64,000 bases of DNA from a bacterium C-53 (GTDB taxonomy: Bacteria; Bacillota; Clostridia; Lachnospirales; Lachnospiraceae): positions 1-64,000 of the forward strand of contig RAZD01000009.1 of NCBI GenBank assembly GCA_003612525.1. The letters are read 5' to 3'. A program made the translations under genes and the position numbers. Position 1 is the stretch's first letter, and each line of letters starts with the position of its first letter. This document shows positions 1 to 9,116 of the stretch, in pieces. The notes below the pieces were generated by a model. It worked only from the letters and a program-made list of their open reading frames with translations, did no database searches and was not told the origin of the DNA.

Positions 1-238
1 TGCCTTCTCCCGGCTCTACTTCCCCGTCATTGATTAAGTTCCCCATAATGGTTGCAAGCGTGATTTCCAGACTGTCCGGCTCTGTAAAGCCTAAACTTGC
101 GGTCAGACTGCCCTGTGCGTCCGCATCAATCAAAAGCACTTTCTTTCCCTGTTTTGCCAGCCCGATTCCTAAATTGCTTGTGGTGGTGGTCTTGCCCACA
201 CCGCCTTTCTGGTTTGCGATTGCGATTATTTTACACAT
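1..238 (-). CDS. ParA/Soj-family ATPase, 5' part only (cut by window edge)
   Basis: The first 79 residues are visible; the rest runs off the left edge. The start reads [20 protein letters not shown], a deviant Walker A (KGGVGKTT) of ParA/MinD ATPases, followed by the IDADAQG motif (Walker A') about residue 40. The start ATG at 238 follows an AGGAG ribosome binding site (244-250). ParA proteins bind DNA nonspecifically as ATP dimers and segregate plasmids or elements with a ParB partner. It lies directly downstream of DUF3970-like and DUF6075-like genes. That arrangement is one I associate with integrative and conjugative elements of gut Firmicutes, so this ParA is probably element-borne rather than the chromosomal Soj (inference). 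Confidence 0.85.
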   Translation of the reverse strand, partial: MCKIIAIANQKGGVGKTTTTSNLGIGLAKQGKKVLLIDADAQGSLTASLGFTEPDSLEITLATIMGNLINDGEVEPGEG

Positions 239-259
239 GATAATTCTCCTTTGCTTCTA

Positions 260-436
260 CTAATTTTCTTTTACGTTGCTTTTCCTGACTTCCACATAAG
301 TCCTGTAATATTTCTTTGTCCCTTTGTTTGGGAACATATCGGAAAACTCCGTCACCTCGATTTTCGGGTTACGCTGTAAAATCTTCCCGAACCACTTAAT
401 ATCGTTCTTCGTTCCCATAAGCCTGACTTTTAACAT
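260..436 (-). CDS. Small DUF3970-like protein (58 aa)
   Basis: Reading the minus strand from ATG at 436 gives 58 residues starting MLKVRLMGTKNDIKWFGKIL and ending VRKSNVKEN, stop TAG at 260-262. The K-V-R-L-x-G-T-x-x-D-I-x-x-F opening and the later MFPNKGTKKYYR segment resemble the short DUF3970 proteins of Firmicutes mobile elements. No biochemical role is known to me. The start codon shares one base with the stop of the upstream gene (TGATG), which implies translational coupling, and the ParA gene starts 21 bases downstream. All three genes therefore probably form one mobile-element operon. Confidence 0.65.
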   Translation of the reverse strand: MLKVRLMGTKNDIKWFGKILQRNPKIEVTEFSDMFPNKGTKKYYRTYVEVRKSNVKEN

Positions 437-897
437 CAATCCCGTCCTCCAAGCATGGCGTACAAGTTGTGGTTATATGTTACATATTCTGGATAACGAA
501 TTTGTACCGCCTGCCAAAAATAAGGCGCATAGGCACAGCAGAACAGTTCTTCCACTGTGTACCGTCTGCACTCGTCCACCTGTTCCTCCGCATCATCGTA
601 ATCAAAGACACTTGGCGTACCATTGCAGTAAAGGTTAAACGCCATCCTGACTACTTTTAAGCTCCCGCTGGTCTGCCATCCTTCATGCAGGCACTCCGTT
701 TTCACGCAGCCTGTCTTAAAATCATAGATACTGTAAATGTTCCTTCTCGTGTCATCGCTGATACCAAGACAATATACAAGTGCTTTATGGTACACGTCCT
801 GATACCTGACCTCTTTCAATTTCTCGTAGTAGAATTTTTCATGTGCATCGCTGATAAAAATAATCGCTTTCTCTGCTCCTAACGCTGTACTACTCAT
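436..897 (-). CDS. DUF6075-like mobile-element protein (153 aa)
   Basis: The protein begins MSSTALGAEKAIIFISDAHE; GGAGG lies 8 bases before ATG 897, which is why I prefer it to the ATG at 912. It contains an FISDAHEKFYYEKL opening and an acidic middle (DYDDAEEQVDE). It resembles DUF6075 proteins found in Clostridia conjugative elements, whose function is unknown. It has no membrane segment or signal peptide and is probably cytosolic. It heads the small operon with the DUF3970-like and ParA genes. The family name is from memory of the opening motif and should be treated as probable. Confidence 0.6.
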   Translation of the reverse strand: MSSTALGAEKAIIFISDAHEKFYYEKLKEVRYQDVYHKALVYCLGISDDTRRNIYSIYDFKTGCVKTECLHEGWQTSGSLKVVRMAFNLYCNGTPSVFDYDDAEEQVDECRRYTVEELFCCAYAPYFWQAVQIRYPEYVTYNHNLYAMLGGRD

Positions 898-938
898 GTT
901 CATTTCCTCCATTTCTTATTTTGTTTTGACCATAACAA

Positions 939-979
939 AAGGACACTTCCCTAAAATTTTCTTTTAGAAAAATGTCCTT
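939..979 (-). repeat. Inverted repeat between the element operon and lysS
   Basis: Two 18-base arms (939-956 and 962-979) pair with about four mismatches around a 5-base loop. On the minus strand the hairpin is followed by TTTTGTTATGG. It could be a terminator for lysS, an operator for the element operon beginning at 897, or part of an element end. Its position downstream of lysS and immediately upstream of the DUF6075-like gene fits all three. Confidence 0.5.
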
Positions 980-1109
980 ATCGTACAAAATATTGAATTG
1001 GATTTATGAGTACAACTATTCATTAACGCTCATTATTCTTCAATATGCGTTGTAAAATTGTTGTAAATTTGTTGTAGTTTACAAGTTCAAGTACCGCAAA
1101 CCCTTGATT
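980..1109. other. AT-rich junction between lysS and the putative mobile element
   Basis: This stretch holds no gene. It contains three near-copies of TTGTTGTA-like sequence (about 1049-1080), then a GC-balanced segment GTACCGCAAACCCTTGATTT that runs into the lysS stop codon. Direct short repeats beside a gene 3' end are what a tyrosine-recombinase attachment site looks like. No integrase gene is in the window, so the attachment-site reading is inference. Confidence 0.3.
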
Positions 1110-2621
1110 TTACTGGTCTTTTCCGCCAAGCGTTTTCATTGTCGGGAACAGCAAAACATCCCTTATCGCCGGTGAATCCGTCATCAGCATACACATACGA
1201 TCAATTCCAAATCCAATCCCCCCTGTCGGAGGCATACCAATCTCAAGCGCATTCAGGAAATCTTCATCCGTATGATTTGCTTCCTCATCACCTGCTGCAA
1301 ATGCTTCCTCCTGCGCTCTAAATCGTTCTCTCTGGTCAATTGGGTCATTCAGCTCGGAATATGCATTCGCCATCTCCCAGCCGTTCATAAAGAATTCAAA
1401 GCGCTCCACATAATCCGGATTGTCCGGTTTCTTCTTTGTAAGAGGGGAAATTTCAACCGGGTGGTCCATTAAAAATGTCGGCTGAACCAGATGATCTTCT
1501 ACAAATTCTTCGAAAAACAGGTTCAAAATATCGCCCTTTTTATGGCGCTCCTCAAACTCGACATGGTGCTCCTTCGCTGCAGCGCGGGCCTCCTCAAGCG
1601 TATGAATCTCATGAAAATCAACACCCGCATATTTCTTAACGGCATCCACCATTGTAATTCTCTCAAAAGTCTTTCCAAGATCCATCTCCACTCCATTATA
1701 TACAATTGTGGTGGTTCCCAGCACTTCCTTTGCCACATGGCGATAAAGGTTCTCCGTTAAATCCATCATGCCATTGTAATCCGTATATGCCTGATATAAT
1801 TCCATCAACGTAAACTCAGGATTATGCCTTGTGTCAAGTCCCTCATTGCGAAATACACGTCCTATTTCATAAACTCTCTCGAGACCACCCACAATCAGCC
1901 TTTTTAAATAAAGTTCCAATGAAATACGCAGTTTCAGATCTTCATCCAGTGCATTAAAATGCGTCTCAAACGGTCTCGCCGCCGCTCCACCCGCATTCGA
2001 TACAAGCATCGGCGTTTCCACCTCCATAAATCCCTGGGAATCAAGAAATGTCCGAATTGCGCTGATAATCTTAGAACGCTTGATAAATGTATCCTTCACA
2101 TCATTATTCATAATCAAGTCAACGTATCTCTGGCGATAACGAAGATCTGTATTTGTCAGACCATGATATTTCTCAGGCAGAATCTGAAGACTCTTTGACA
2201 ACAGCACAACCTTTGCCGCATGAATCGAGATTTCTCCGGTCTTTGTCTTAAATACCTCTCCCTCAATCGCCACAATATCGCCGACATCATATTTCTTAAA
2301 ATCCGCATAAGCTTCTTCACCGACAGAATCCCTTGCCACATAGCTCTGGATATTGCCCTTTAAGTCCTGCACATTGCAAAAGGACGCTTTCCCCATAACA
2401 CGCTTACTCATAATGCGGCCGGCTATCACCGCCTTCTTCCCTTCCAGCTCTTCGAACCGGTCTTTAATATCCTGGCTGTGATGCGTTACATCATACTTTG
2501 TTATCTCAAAAGGGTTTTTGCCATTCTCCTGAAGCGCCGCCAGCTTCTCACGACGTATTTTTAAAAGCTGTCCCAAATCCTGTTCTTGTTGTACTTTTCC
2601 CTGTTTCTGCTCTGCTCCCAC
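1110..2621 (-). CDS. lysS: Lysine--tRNA ligase (class II)
   Basis: It charges tRNA-Lys with lysine in the cytosol. A long frame extends upstream to 2717, but GTG at 2621 is preceded by AAAGGAG with 8 bases spacing and gives 503 aa, the usual length; the upstream 32 codons look non-coding. An OB-fold anticodon-binding domain occupies about residues 55-150 ([17 protein letters not shown]). The class II catalytic core follows, with motif 2 ([17 protein letters not shown]) near residue 260 and motif 3 ([13 protein letters not shown]) near the C-terminus. It sits 111 bases after greA, the common greA-lysS pair. A mobile element appears to abut its 3' end. Confidence 0.96.
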   Translation of the reverse strand: MGAEQKQGKVQQEQDLGQLLKIRREKLAALQENGKNPFEITKYDVTHHSQDIKDRFEELEGKKAVIAGRIMSKRVMGKASFCNVQDLKGNIQSYVARDSVGEEAYADFKKYDVGDIVAIEGEVFKTKTGEISIHAAKVVLLSKSLQILPEKYHGLTNTDLRYRQRYVDLIMNNDVKDTFIKRSKIISAIRTFLDSQGFMEVETPMLVSNAGGAAARPFETHFNALDEDLKLRISLELYLKRLIVGGLERVYEIGRVFRNEGLDTRHNPEFTLMELYQAYTDYNGMMDLTENLYRHVAKEVLGTTTIVYNGVEMDLGKTFERITMVDAVKKYAGVDFHEIHTLEEARAAAKEHHVEFEERHKKGDILNLFFEEFVEDHLVQPTFLMDHPVEISPLTKKKPDNPDYVERFEFFMNGWEMANAYSELNDPIDQRERFRAQEEAFAAGDEEANHTDEDFLNALEIGMPPTGGIGFGIDRMCMLMTDSPAIRDVLLFPTMKTLGGKDQ

Positions 2622-2732
2622 GCGCTGCACTCCTTTCTTTGTATGCAATACTCCGGTAATCTTTCCACACTTATATTGATGGCTTAAATTCCCGGAGTAC
2701 ATTATTTCCGACTCCAATTCATGGCATGGGTT

Positions 2733-3215
2733 TTAGTTCGATCTCTGAATCTCAAGTATTTTATAACTGATTTCACCGACTCTTGTCTCCACGTCCACAA
2801 TTTCCCCTGCCCGGTGTCCGAGAAGGGCTTTTCCGACAGGAGATTCATTGGAAATTTTCCCTTTCAAACTGTTTGCTTCCGTGGAACCGACAATTTTATA
2901 TTCCATTTCTTCATTTACTTCCATATCAAGAATCTTTACACGGCAGCCAATACTGATCGTGTCAAGATCTACTTCATCTTCAACCACTACTTCTGCATTT
3001 TTCAAAATAGCTTCAATATCTTCAATTCTTGCTTCAATATCGCGTTGTTCATCTTTCGCAGCATCATATTCCGCATTCTCGGATAAATCGCCCTGTTCTC
3101 TGGCTTCCTTGATCTTTTGCGCAACTTCTTTTCTTCTTACCACTTTTAAATCATGAAGCTCCTGCTCCAATTTGGTAAGGCCTTCATATGTCAGAATATT
3201 CTTCTTTGCTTCCAT
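2733..3215 (-). CDS. greA: Transcription elongation factor GreA
   Basis: GreA enters the RNA polymerase secondary channel and stimulates transcript cleavage to rescue backtracked complexes. At 160 aa from ATG 3215 (GGGAG 6-7 bases upstream) it has the typical length. The N-terminal coiled coil (about 10-75) carries the acidic tip [16 protein letters not shown]. The C-terminal FKBP-like domain includes [15 protein letters not shown] strong promoter lies at 3296-3325, so greA-lysS can be transcribed independently of the genes upstream. Confidence 0.96.
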   Translation of the reverse strand: MEAKKNILTYEGLTKLEQELHDLKVVRRKEVAQKIKEAREQGDLSENAEYDAAKDEQRDIEARIEDIEAILKNAEVVVEDEVDLDTISIGCRVKILDMEVNEEMEYKIVGSTEANSLKGKISNESPVGKALLGHRAGEIVDVETRVGEISYKILEIQRSN

Positions 3216-3295
3216 AATCTTTTCTCCCGTCCGTATGCCCTGCATACCTAATATTTTTCTTTCGCCCGCGAAATGCTACTCCGTGAAGCTAAGAC

Positions 3296-3325
3296 ATTAT
3301 ACATTAACCTTCCGGCTCATGTCAA
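3296..3325 (-). promoter_or_regulatory. Sigma-A promoter for greA-lysS
   Basis: On the minus strand TTGACA (3320-3325) and TATAAT (3296-3301) are both consensus, with an 18-base spacer. The -35 box overlaps the stop codon of the preceding gene. About 80 bases of leader precede greA. Confidence 0.8.
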
Positions 3326-3915
3326 GAATTTGCAAGCTTTTCCACAAAAATACGCCCGGCATATCCGTCAGGCAACTCCCCCTCGCCGAACAGAAACAGC
3401 TCGTCACTTGACTCACCGAACAACAACGCCTGCAGTTCCCCTGCCTCCCATTCCTTCCCGTCCAGACTAAAAAATATTTTATCGTATCTCGTGTTATCAT
3501 CCATCCACACACAGAATGTTCCGTTGAACTCCACAGTCATACCTTCCTGTTCCCTGTCCCTGTCCGCAATCTCCACAACAAGTCCTTCCTCTTCATACAG
3601 TTCATCTATGACACTTTCAAAATGTTCCTCTCTGTCTGTCACAAGTGTCATACGGTTAATGTCATGCCCTGATTTTAAAAGTGTAACTGCTGCCGCTTCC
3701 CCTCCGTCATCCATAATTGTCAACCTGTATTTCCTGCGCGGAACACTATGAATCCTCCGTGCAAATTCACAGATTTCCCTTGACATGACACAGCACAAAT
3801 ACAATCCATCCGATGGTTTGCATTCTTCCCGTCCTGTTGTATCCCGCATTCTGTGGGAAAAGCCTTCAATCTTCTGTTTTAGAATCTCTATCACATTTTT
3901 CCATCTGCTGCCCAT
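3322..3915 (-). CDS. Uncharacterised protein between dusB and greA (197 aa)
   Basis: I do not recognise a family. The 197-aa acidic protein has no signal peptide or membrane segment. A central stretch ([19 protein letters not shown], near residue 65) followed by a VVEIADRD strand resembles alternating beta/alpha layers. The C-terminal part is rich in Glu and Gly. Its start overlaps the end of dusB by 25 bases and no good Shine-Dalgarno precedes ATG 3915; GTG seven codons downstream is an alternative. The tight coupling to dusB suggests co-translation, and a role in tRNA or translation physiology would be guesswork. Confidence 0.7.
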   Translation of the reverse strand: MGSRWKNVIEILKQKIEGFSHRMRDTTGREECKPSDGLYLCCVMSREICEFARRIHSVPRRKYRLTIMDDGGEAAAVTLLKSGHDINRMTLVTDREEHFESVIDELYEEEGLVVEIADRDREQEGMTVEFNGTFCVWMDDNTRYDKIFFSLDGKEWEAGELQALLFGESSDELFLFGEGELPDGYAGRIFVEKLANS

Positions 3916-4889
3916 GCACTATTATATGAAGAAACAGATTCCAAAAGTCCTCTTAATTCATCCATTGTTTCTGTTTCATTCACTTTCTGTCTGAGCTTTG
4001 CTGAATGCGGAAAACCACCTGTATACCAGGCAATATGTTTACGCATCTCCCTGACCGCCGTATATTCCCCTTTGTATGCGCACTGTAATTCCATATGGCG
4101 GAATATTAATCTGCACACCTCGTCAAAATCAGGTTTTTTACTCTCGCTTCCCTTTCCAAACCATGCGTTCATCTCCTCGAAAATCCACGGATTTCCCCTC
4201 GCACCGCGTCCAATGGCAACCCCGTCGCATCCCGTATAAGCAAACATGTTCTCCGCGTCCTTCGCAGTCCTTATATCCCCGTTTCCGATCACAGGTATTT
4301 TTACGGTTTCTTTGACTTTGCGGATAATATCCCAATCCGCCCTGCCCTCATAAAACTGCTCTCTTGTACGTCCATGTACGGTCACTGCTGAAGCCCCTGA
4401 TTCCTGCGCAATATACGCAATCTCTGCCGCGTTTACATGAGCTTCGTCAAATCCCTTACGAATTTTTATTGTAACCGGTTTCTTTATTGCTTTCACACAT
4501 GCTTCCACAATTTCCGCCACGAGAGCCGGATGTTTCATCAGCGCCGAACCCTCCCCGTTATTTACGACCTTCGGCACCGGACATCCCATATTGATGTCAA
4601 GAACCGCAAACGGCCGCTCTTCAATCCGCTTTGCCATCTCGCTGAGAATCTGCGGATCATTTCCGAAAAGCTGAAGGGAGGCCGGCCCCTCCTCCTCATG
4701 GATATCAAGCAATGCCTCCGTATTACGGTTCCGGTGCATAATCGCTTTCGCACTTACCATTTCCATGCACACAAGACCCGCACCCTTCTCCTTGCATAAC
4801 AGACGAAATGGCAGGTCTGTTACGCCTGCCATAGGTGCCAGTATAAAACAATTTCCCAATACCGTATTTCCAATTCTTAACTGTCTCAC
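3891..4889 (-). CDS. dusB: tRNA-dihydrouridine synthase, DusB type
   Basis: This FMN enzyme reduces uridines in tRNA with NADPH. The 332-aa protein opens with the TIM-barrel segment [12 protein letters not shown] and continues with ELVSAKA-like METVSAKA region, [11 protein letters not shown] with the catalytic Cys, then [19 protein letters not shown] and GNGDI motifs, and the FMN-phosphate site [12 protein letters not shown]. The start is GTG at 4889, overlapping the previous stop as GTGA with GAGGGTGA upstream, so translation is coupled. It lies in the birA-DUF6145-dusB run, a gene order typical of Clostridia. Confidence 0.95.
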   Translation of the reverse strand: MRQLRIGNTVLGNCFILAPMAGVTDLPFRLLCKEKGAGLVCMEMVSAKAIMHRNRNTEALLDIHEEEGPASLQLFGNDPQILSEMAKRIEERPFAVLDINMGCPVPKVVNNGEGSALMKHPALVAEIVEACVKAIKKPVTIKIRKGFDEAHVNAAEIAYIAQESGASAVTVHGRTREQFYEGRADWDIIRKVKETVKIPVIGNGDIRTAKDAENMFAYTGCDGVAIGRGARGNPWIFEEMNAWFGKGSESKKPDFDEVCRLIFRHMELQCAYKGEYTAVREMRKHIAWYTGGFPHSAKLRQKVNETETMDELRGLLESVSSYNSAWAADGKM

Positions 4890-5227
4890 AATTCACCCTC
4901 ATCAAATGGTTCTTTTCTTACCACTACTTTATAAAATAAAGTCAACGACTCAAATAATTCCTGACGCCTTCTCTGTACCTCTTTCACAAGAAGTGCACTC
5001 CCGATCTCGTCATACAGAATATCCTCCTCGGCAGCCTCCGTCTCAAGTGATAAAGTACCGTCTTCTTCAAAAACCATCGTAAAGACTCCCCCCGCCTCCT
5101 CCGTAAATAACACACAGATAATGTGAAGTTCATCCTTTATGGAATCCGGGAGCTTTTCAAACAACCGGTTAAAATAATATTTCTTCTCATATGCATTTGC
5201 CCCGCATAAAACAACCCTCTCAGACAT
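4886..5227 (-). CDS. DUF6145-like protein (113 aa)
   Basis: From ATG 5227 the protein begins [20 protein letters not shown] and ends in an acidic tail. I recognise this as the DUF6145 family, conserved in Lachnospiraceae and uncharacterised. Features are an [11 protein letters not shown]-like hydrophobic strand, an acidic EEEDIL-type patch and a C-terminal helix ([14 protein letters not shown]). ATG 5233 two codons earlier is an alternative; a GGGGG ribosome binding site serves either. It overlaps birA by 8 bases upstream and dusB by 4 bases downstream, so all three are translationally linked. It is soluble and carries no catalytic motif I can name. Confidence 0.8.
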   Translation of the reverse strand: MSERVVLCGANAYEKKYYFNRLFEKLPDSIKDELHIICVLFTEEAGGVFTMVFEEDGTLSLETEAAEEDILYDEIGSALLVKEVQRRRQELFESLTLFYKVVVRKEPFDEGEL

Positions 5228-6200
5228 ACCCATAGATCCCCCTGACAGATACTTCTCCCGCATAGACGGATTCTTTCGTTCCGTCCTCACGTACCACGAG
5301 CAGCTTTCCTGTCTCATCAATTCCCTCTGCCGTGCCCTCATATTCATTTCCTGGCTCCAGCACACGGACAACCTGATTCAGATTAACCAGACGCTCATTG
5401 TAATCCGCACACAGCACTCCCATATTTCTGCTCTTTTCAAACCGGTCATATTCATTTTCAAAATGATACATAACACGTTCCAAAAGAGCAGTGCGGTCTG
5501 TCACCTTTCCCGTTTCTATCCGGATAGAAGTTGCATTCTTCTTAATCTCCTCAGGCATTTCCTCCTGATTTGTATTAATACCAATTCCGATTACCACATG
5601 ATTAATATAATCAGGTTCAGCCGTCATTTCTGTCAATATACCCACTATCTTTTTCCGATGAAGCAGAATATCATTCGGCCATTTTATCTGTGTCTTTACC
5701 TCACAGCATTCATCAATCGCTTTTGATGCAGCAAGCGCCATAACCAATGTCAGCATTGATGCCTGGTCAGGTGCCAGGTCAGGACGCAGAAGTATACTCA
5801 TATAGATATTCACTCCGCTTGGTGAAACCCATCCCCGCCCTCTCCGACCTTTCCCTCCGGTCTGGCACTCTGCCACCGCAAGTGTTCCGTGAGGCATTCC
5901 TTTCTCCGCAAGCTGGTTAATCTCCGTGTTGGTAGAGCCTGTCTCCTGACAGAAATAAATTTCCTGTCCGGCCCATTCCGTTACAAGACGGCTTTTTATT
6001 TCATCTGCGGAATATCGTGTGGGACTGCTTACAATGCGATATCCCTTCTTGGGGACGGAATCAATCTCATACCCCTCCTCTTTCAGCCTATTGACCGCCT
6101 TCCAAACAGCCGTGCGCGATACGCCGAACGTATCACAAAGCTCCTGTCCTGAAACATAGCCATCTGACTCCCTTAGCTTCTTTAAAATTTTACTTTTCAT
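5220..6200 (-). CDS. birA: Bifunctional biotin--protein ligase / biotin operon repressor
   Basis: It activates biotin to biotinyl-AMP, transfers it to carboxylase carrier proteins, and as holo-repressor binds biotin operators. ATG 6200 has GGAGG 7 bases upstream and gives 326 aa. The N-terminal winged helix (about 1-65; GYVSGQELCDTFGVSRTAVW) is the DNA-binding domain. The ligase domain has the biotin/ATP loop GGKGRRGRGW near residue 114, IKWPNDI near 180 and VIGIGINTN near 210. A C-terminal SH3-like domain ends the protein. Presence of the HTH domain makes this the repressor-type BirA. It overlaps the DUF6145-like gene by 8 bases. Confidence 0.95.
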   Translation of the reverse strand: MKSKILKKLRESDGYVSGQELCDTFGVSRTAVWKAVNRLKEEGYEIDSVPKKGYRIVSSPTRYSADEIKSRLVTEWAGQEIYFCQETGSTNTEINQLAEKGMPHGTLAVAECQTGGKGRRGRGWVSPSGVNIYMSILLRPDLAPDQASMLTLVMALAASKAIDECCEVKTQIKWPNDILLHRKKIVGILTEMTAEPDYINHVVIGIGINTNQEEMPEEIKKNATSIRIETGKVTDRTALLERVMYHFENEYDRFEKSRNMGVLCADYNERLVNLNQVVRVLEPGNEYEGTAEGIDETGKLLVVREDGTKESVYAGEVSVRGIYGYV

Positions 6201-6246
6201 TAACAGCCTCCATGCAGCCACAGACTGGCCTATATACTGAATTCCA

Positions 6247-6513
6247 TCAAAATGCCAGCTGCAAAAGTGAAAAGATTAACAACAATGCAACCGCAATCGA
6301 AAGAACGGCAAAAACTACACTTATCATCCGATGCTCCTGATAAAATCTCGCAGCGTTCAATGACAGCATTGCGGCTCCCAGTGCAAACACAACCGGAAAC
6401 AGATTCCGATTCAAAGGTTCACCCGACAGCAAAACCACAGCAAGCACAATTGTTCCAATTCCCAAAAACAGGTTCATTAAATCAATCATTAATTTGCCGT
6501 TTTTTAGTTTCAT
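6247..6513 (-). CDS. Small hydrophobic membrane protein (88 aa)
   Basis: The 88-residue protein has three likely membrane helices: residues about 12-30 ([15 protein letters not shown]), 38-57 ([20 protein letters not shown]) and 64-86 ([21 protein letters not shown]). A short Lys-rich N-terminus suggests that end is cytoplasmic. Its ATG overlaps the argF stop by four bases (ATGA), so it is translated with argF, and birA starts 46 bases later. I do not recognise the family and assign no function. Confidence 0.75.
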   Translation of the reverse strand: MKLKNGKLMIDLMNLFLGIGTIVLAVVLLSGEPLNRNLFPVVFALGAAMLSLNAARFYQEHRMISVVFAVLSIAVALLLIFSLLQLAF

Positions 6514-7505
6514 TGTACTGCTCCCAATGTCGCTGCCATTACAGCTTTGATTGTATGCATTCGATTCTCCGCCTCATCAAACACAAATTTCCGATACGTC
6601 TGGAATACTTCATCCGTCACTTCCATCTCCGTCAGCCCGAACCGCTCCCCTATTTCTTTTCCAATTTTTGTATTACAATCATGGAATGCCGGGAGGCAGT
6701 GCAAAAATATCGCTTTTTCTCCTGCATTCCGCATAACATCCATTGTCACCTTATATGGACTTAGGTCACGAATACGTTCTTCCCATACCGCATCCGGCTC
6801 CCCCATAGAAACCCATACATCCGTATAGACAACATCCGCTCCCTTCGTTCCCTCTTCCACATTCTCCGTAAATGTAATAGTTCCGCCGCTTTCGCCCGCA
6901 TAACTTTTACAGATCTGCGTCAACTCTTCATTTGGAAAATAGCGGGCAGGCGCACAGGCCGTAAAGTGAAGACCAAGCTTCGCACACACAATCATCAGTG
7001 AATTTCCCATATTATAACGAGCATCTCCCATGTAAACAAGTCTGCGTCCTTTTAAATCTCCGAAGTGTTCACGAATGGTGAGCATGTCGGCAAGCATCTG
7101 CGTCGGATGATATTCATTTGTCAGACCGTTCCACACAGGCACATCCGCATGTTCCGCAAGGCTCTCCACAATTTCCTGCCCGAAGCCCCTGTACTCAATT
7201 CCGTCAAACATGCGGCTGAGTACATTCGCCGTATCTGCAATGCTTTCCTTCTTTCCAATCTGTGAACCGGAAGGGTCGAGATAAGTCGTCCCCATACCGA
7301 GATCATGGGCGGCTGTCTCAAAGGAACAGCGTGTTCTGGTGCTTGTTTTCTCAAAAATAAGAGCGACATTCCTCCCTCTGAGAGTCGACACATCCACTCC
7401 CTGTTTCTTTTTCTCCTTGTAATCTGCCGCCAGATCAAGTAAATATACGATCTCCTCCGGTGTAAAATCTTTTAATGTTAAAAAATCACGTCCTTTTAAA
7501 TTCAT
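6510..7505 (-). CDS. argF: Ornithine carbamoyltransferase
   Basis: It converts ornithine and carbamoyl phosphate to citrulline. The 331-aa length is standard. Motifs are the carbamoyl-phosphate site [13 protein letters not shown] (about 52-64), [11 protein letters not shown] near 132, the ornithine-binding DVWVSMGEP near 232 and HCLPAFHD near 272, all intact. It is a lone arg gene here, with no arcA, arcC or other arg gene beside it. Whether it serves synthesis (argF) or the arginine deiminase pathway (arcB) cannot be settled from the sequence. It heads the long minus-strand run through birA and dusB. GGAGG precedes the ATG at 7505. Confidence 0.94.
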   Translation of the reverse strand: MNLKGRDFLTLKDFTPEEIVYLLDLAADYKEKKKQGVDVSTLRGRNVALIFEKTSTRTRCSFETAAHDLGMGTTYLDPSGSQIGKKESIADTANVLSRMFDGIEYRGFGQEIVESLAEHADVPVWNGLTNEYHPTQMLADMLTIREHFGDLKGRRLVYMGDARYNMGNSLMIVCAKLGLHFTACAPARYFPNEELTQICKSYAGESGGTITFTENVEEGTKGADVVYTDVWVSMGEPDAVWEERIRDLSPYKVTMDVMRNAGEKAIFLHCLPAFHDCNTKIGKEIGERFGLTEMEVTDEVFQTYRKFVFDEAENRMHTIKAVMAATLGAVQ

Positions 7506-7560
7506 CTGTAACCTCCATCCCCATTTCCAATCAGTCTATTATGCGTTTTATATCTGCCTA

Positions 7561-7590
7561 AAAATCACGCTGCCTGATGCAGGCAGCGTG
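7561..7590 (-). terminator. Terminator after the SPFH/NfeD operon
   Basis: A perfect 10-bp stem (CACGCTGCCT at 7566-7575 with AGGCAGCGTG at 7581-7590) with a 5-base loop is followed on the minus strand by ATTTTTAGG. It lies 23 bases past the stop of the SPFH gene. Confidence 0.85.
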
Positions 7591-7612
7591 AAAACCGTTC
7601 CTTTTGCTTCAC

Positions 7613-8533
7613 CTATTTAATTACTTCTTTAAACGCGGTCGCAAGCCCCGCAAGTCCCTGCAGGTCGGACGGAATAATGATCTTTGTCGCCTGACCATCC
7701 GCCGCCCTCTCAAATGCCTCCAAACTCTTAAGCGCCAGTACGGATTGATCGGCGCCCGCTTCTTTCACCATACGGATACCATCAGCTGTAGCCTGCTGTA
7801 CACGTAAAATTGCTTCCGCCTGACCTTCTGCTTCGCGTATCATCTTCTCTTTCTGCGCTTCCGCACGGAGAATTGCCGCCTGCTTCTCAGCCTCCGCATC
7901 AAGGATTGCGGATTCTTTCTTACCTTCCGCTACGAGAATTGTAGATTTCTTCTCACCTTCCGCAATCAGAATTGCCTCACGTCTTTCACGTTCCGCCTTC
8001 ATCTGCTTCTCCATCGCATCCTGAATCGCCGCCGGAGGAATAATATTCTTTAATTCCACACGATTTATCTTAATTCCCCACGGGTCAGTCGCAATATCAA
8101 GAGACGCTCTCATTCTTGTATTAATCGTTTCTCTGGAAGTAAGCGTCTCATCAAGCTCCAGATCACCGATAATATTTCGCAGTGTTGTCGCAGTCAGATT
8201 CTCGATTGCCATAATCGGATTTTCCACACCGTATGCAAAAAGCTTCGGGTCCGTGATCTGGAAAAACACTACGGTATCAATACGCATTGTAACATTATCT
8301 TTCGTGATAACAGGCTGCGGTGCAAAGTCAACAACCTGCTCCTTTAAAATCACGCGCCTTGCCACACGGTCAATGAACGGAACTTTAAAATGAAGTCCTA
8401 CGGACCAAGTTCCCTGATAGCCTCCCAGCCGCTCAACTACAAATGCCTGTGCCTGAGGCACGATCTTAACGCATGACGCAAGCACCATCAGGATAATTAC
8501 CAATAAAATAATTACAGTTATTAAACCTTCCAT
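7613..8533 (-). CDS. SPFH/Band 7 membrane protein (QmcA/stomatin-like)
   Basis: The 306-aa protein has an N-terminal membrane helix (about 3-22). The Band 7 domain starts at PQAQAFVVERLGGYQG and continues through VDFAPQPVITKDNVTM and NIIGDLELDETLTSR. A long charged coiled coil (about 165-250) with repeated AEGEKK/AEAEKQ units follows. Such proteins oligomerise into membrane microdomain scaffolds; the family commonly pairs with a NfeD protein, as here (the NfeD gene ends three bases upstream). The role is probably membrane organisation or stress tolerance. A specific client cannot be inferred. Confidence 0.92.
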   Translation of the reverse strand: MEGLITVIILLVIILMVLASCVKIVPQAQAFVVERLGGYQGTWSVGLHFKVPFIDRVARRVILKEQVVDFAPQPVITKDNVTMRIDTVVFFQITDPKLFAYGVENPIMAIENLTATTLRNIIGDLELDETLTSRETINTRMRASLDIATDPWGIKINRVELKNIIPPAAIQDAMEKQMKAERERREAILIAEGEKKSTILVAEGKKESAILDAEAEKQAAILRAEAQKEKMIREAEGQAEAILRVQQATADGIRMVKEAGADQSVLALKSLEAFERAADGQATKIIIPSDLQGLAGLATAFKEVIK

Positions 8534-8536
8534 TTC

Positions 8537-8998
8537 TCACACTTCCTCCTGTTTTTCTTTTACAATTAATTTTACCCCCTGCACGCCCGTCACAATCACA
8601 ACGGTGCCTGCCGGATACTGCATGTTGTCTTCGTTCGCCCTTGCGGACCATTCCATACCGTCCACATTAACCTGGCCAATTCCCTGCAGATTGTCCACAG
8701 TGCTTATTATGATTCCCTGTTTTCCAATCATACCTTCCACATTTGTTTTTACGCGGTCTTTATTAAAATATTTGACTGCAACAGGCCGCGTCGCAAAAAG
8801 CAGCGCCAGCGACACCACAAAGAAAAGTATAACCTGAATCGGCCACGGCGCACCAATCATTGATGCAATCGCGGCAACCAGCGCCCCTCCAGCAAACCAA
8901 ATGGTTGTAAGCCCAAGAGTAATAATCTCTATCACCAAAAAGGCAACCAGCAGAATCAGCCATAGCAATGATAAACTTACACTGCCAATCAATATCAT
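8537..8998 (-). CDS. NfeD-like membrane protein
   Basis: The 153-aa protein has two to three N-terminal membrane helices (about 8-30, 33-50 and 52-68). A C-terminal OB-fold-like NfeD domain follows, recognisable by GMIGKQGIIISTVDNLQGIG and GMEWSARANEDNMQYPAGT. This is the short NfeD form, without the N-terminal ClpP-like protease. It is the first gene of a two-gene operon with the SPFH protein, driven by the promoter at 9035-9063. The OB domain is thought to bind the partner SPFH oligomer. Confidence 0.9.
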   Translation of the reverse strand: MILIGSVSLSLLWLILLVAFLVIEIITLGLTTIWFAGGALVAAIASMIGAPWPIQVILFFVVSLALLFATRPVAVKYFNKDRVKTNVEGMIGKQGIIISTVDNLQGIGQVNVDGMEWSARANEDNMQYPAGTVVIVTGVQGVKLIVKEKQEEV

Positions 8999-9034
8999 CT
9001 GAATTTCCTCCTCTAAACTATAAACACCATCTAT

Positions 9035-9063
9035 ATCATACTACATTTTTTAAATTAATTCAA
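9035..9063 (-). promoter_or_regulatory. Sigma-A promoter for the NfeD-SPFH operon
   Basis: The minus strand shows TTGAAT (9058-9063), a 17-base spacer and TATGAT (9035-9040), about 37 bases before the NfeD start codon. Confidence 0.7.
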
Positions 9064-9072
9064 CACATGAAA

Positions 9073-9110
9073 ATGCAGCATAGAGCAAAGTATTTTGCTT
9101 TATGCTGCAT
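9073..9110 (-). terminator. Terminator after the cell wall hydrolase gene
   Basis: A long hairpin pairs ATGCAGCATA with TATGCTGCAT, with an inner AGCAAA/TTTGCT stem. TTTTC follows on the minus strand. It begins seven bases past the hydrolase stop, just upstream of the -35 box of the NfeD promoter. Confidence 0.85.
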
Positions 9111-9116
9111 ATAAAT

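Noticed and set aside
2622-2717. N-terminal extension of lysS from ATG 2717
   Set aside because: GTG 2621 has an AAAGGAG ribosome binding site at ideal spacing and gives the usual length; the upstream 32 codons lack one and do not resemble lysyl-tRNA synthetase.
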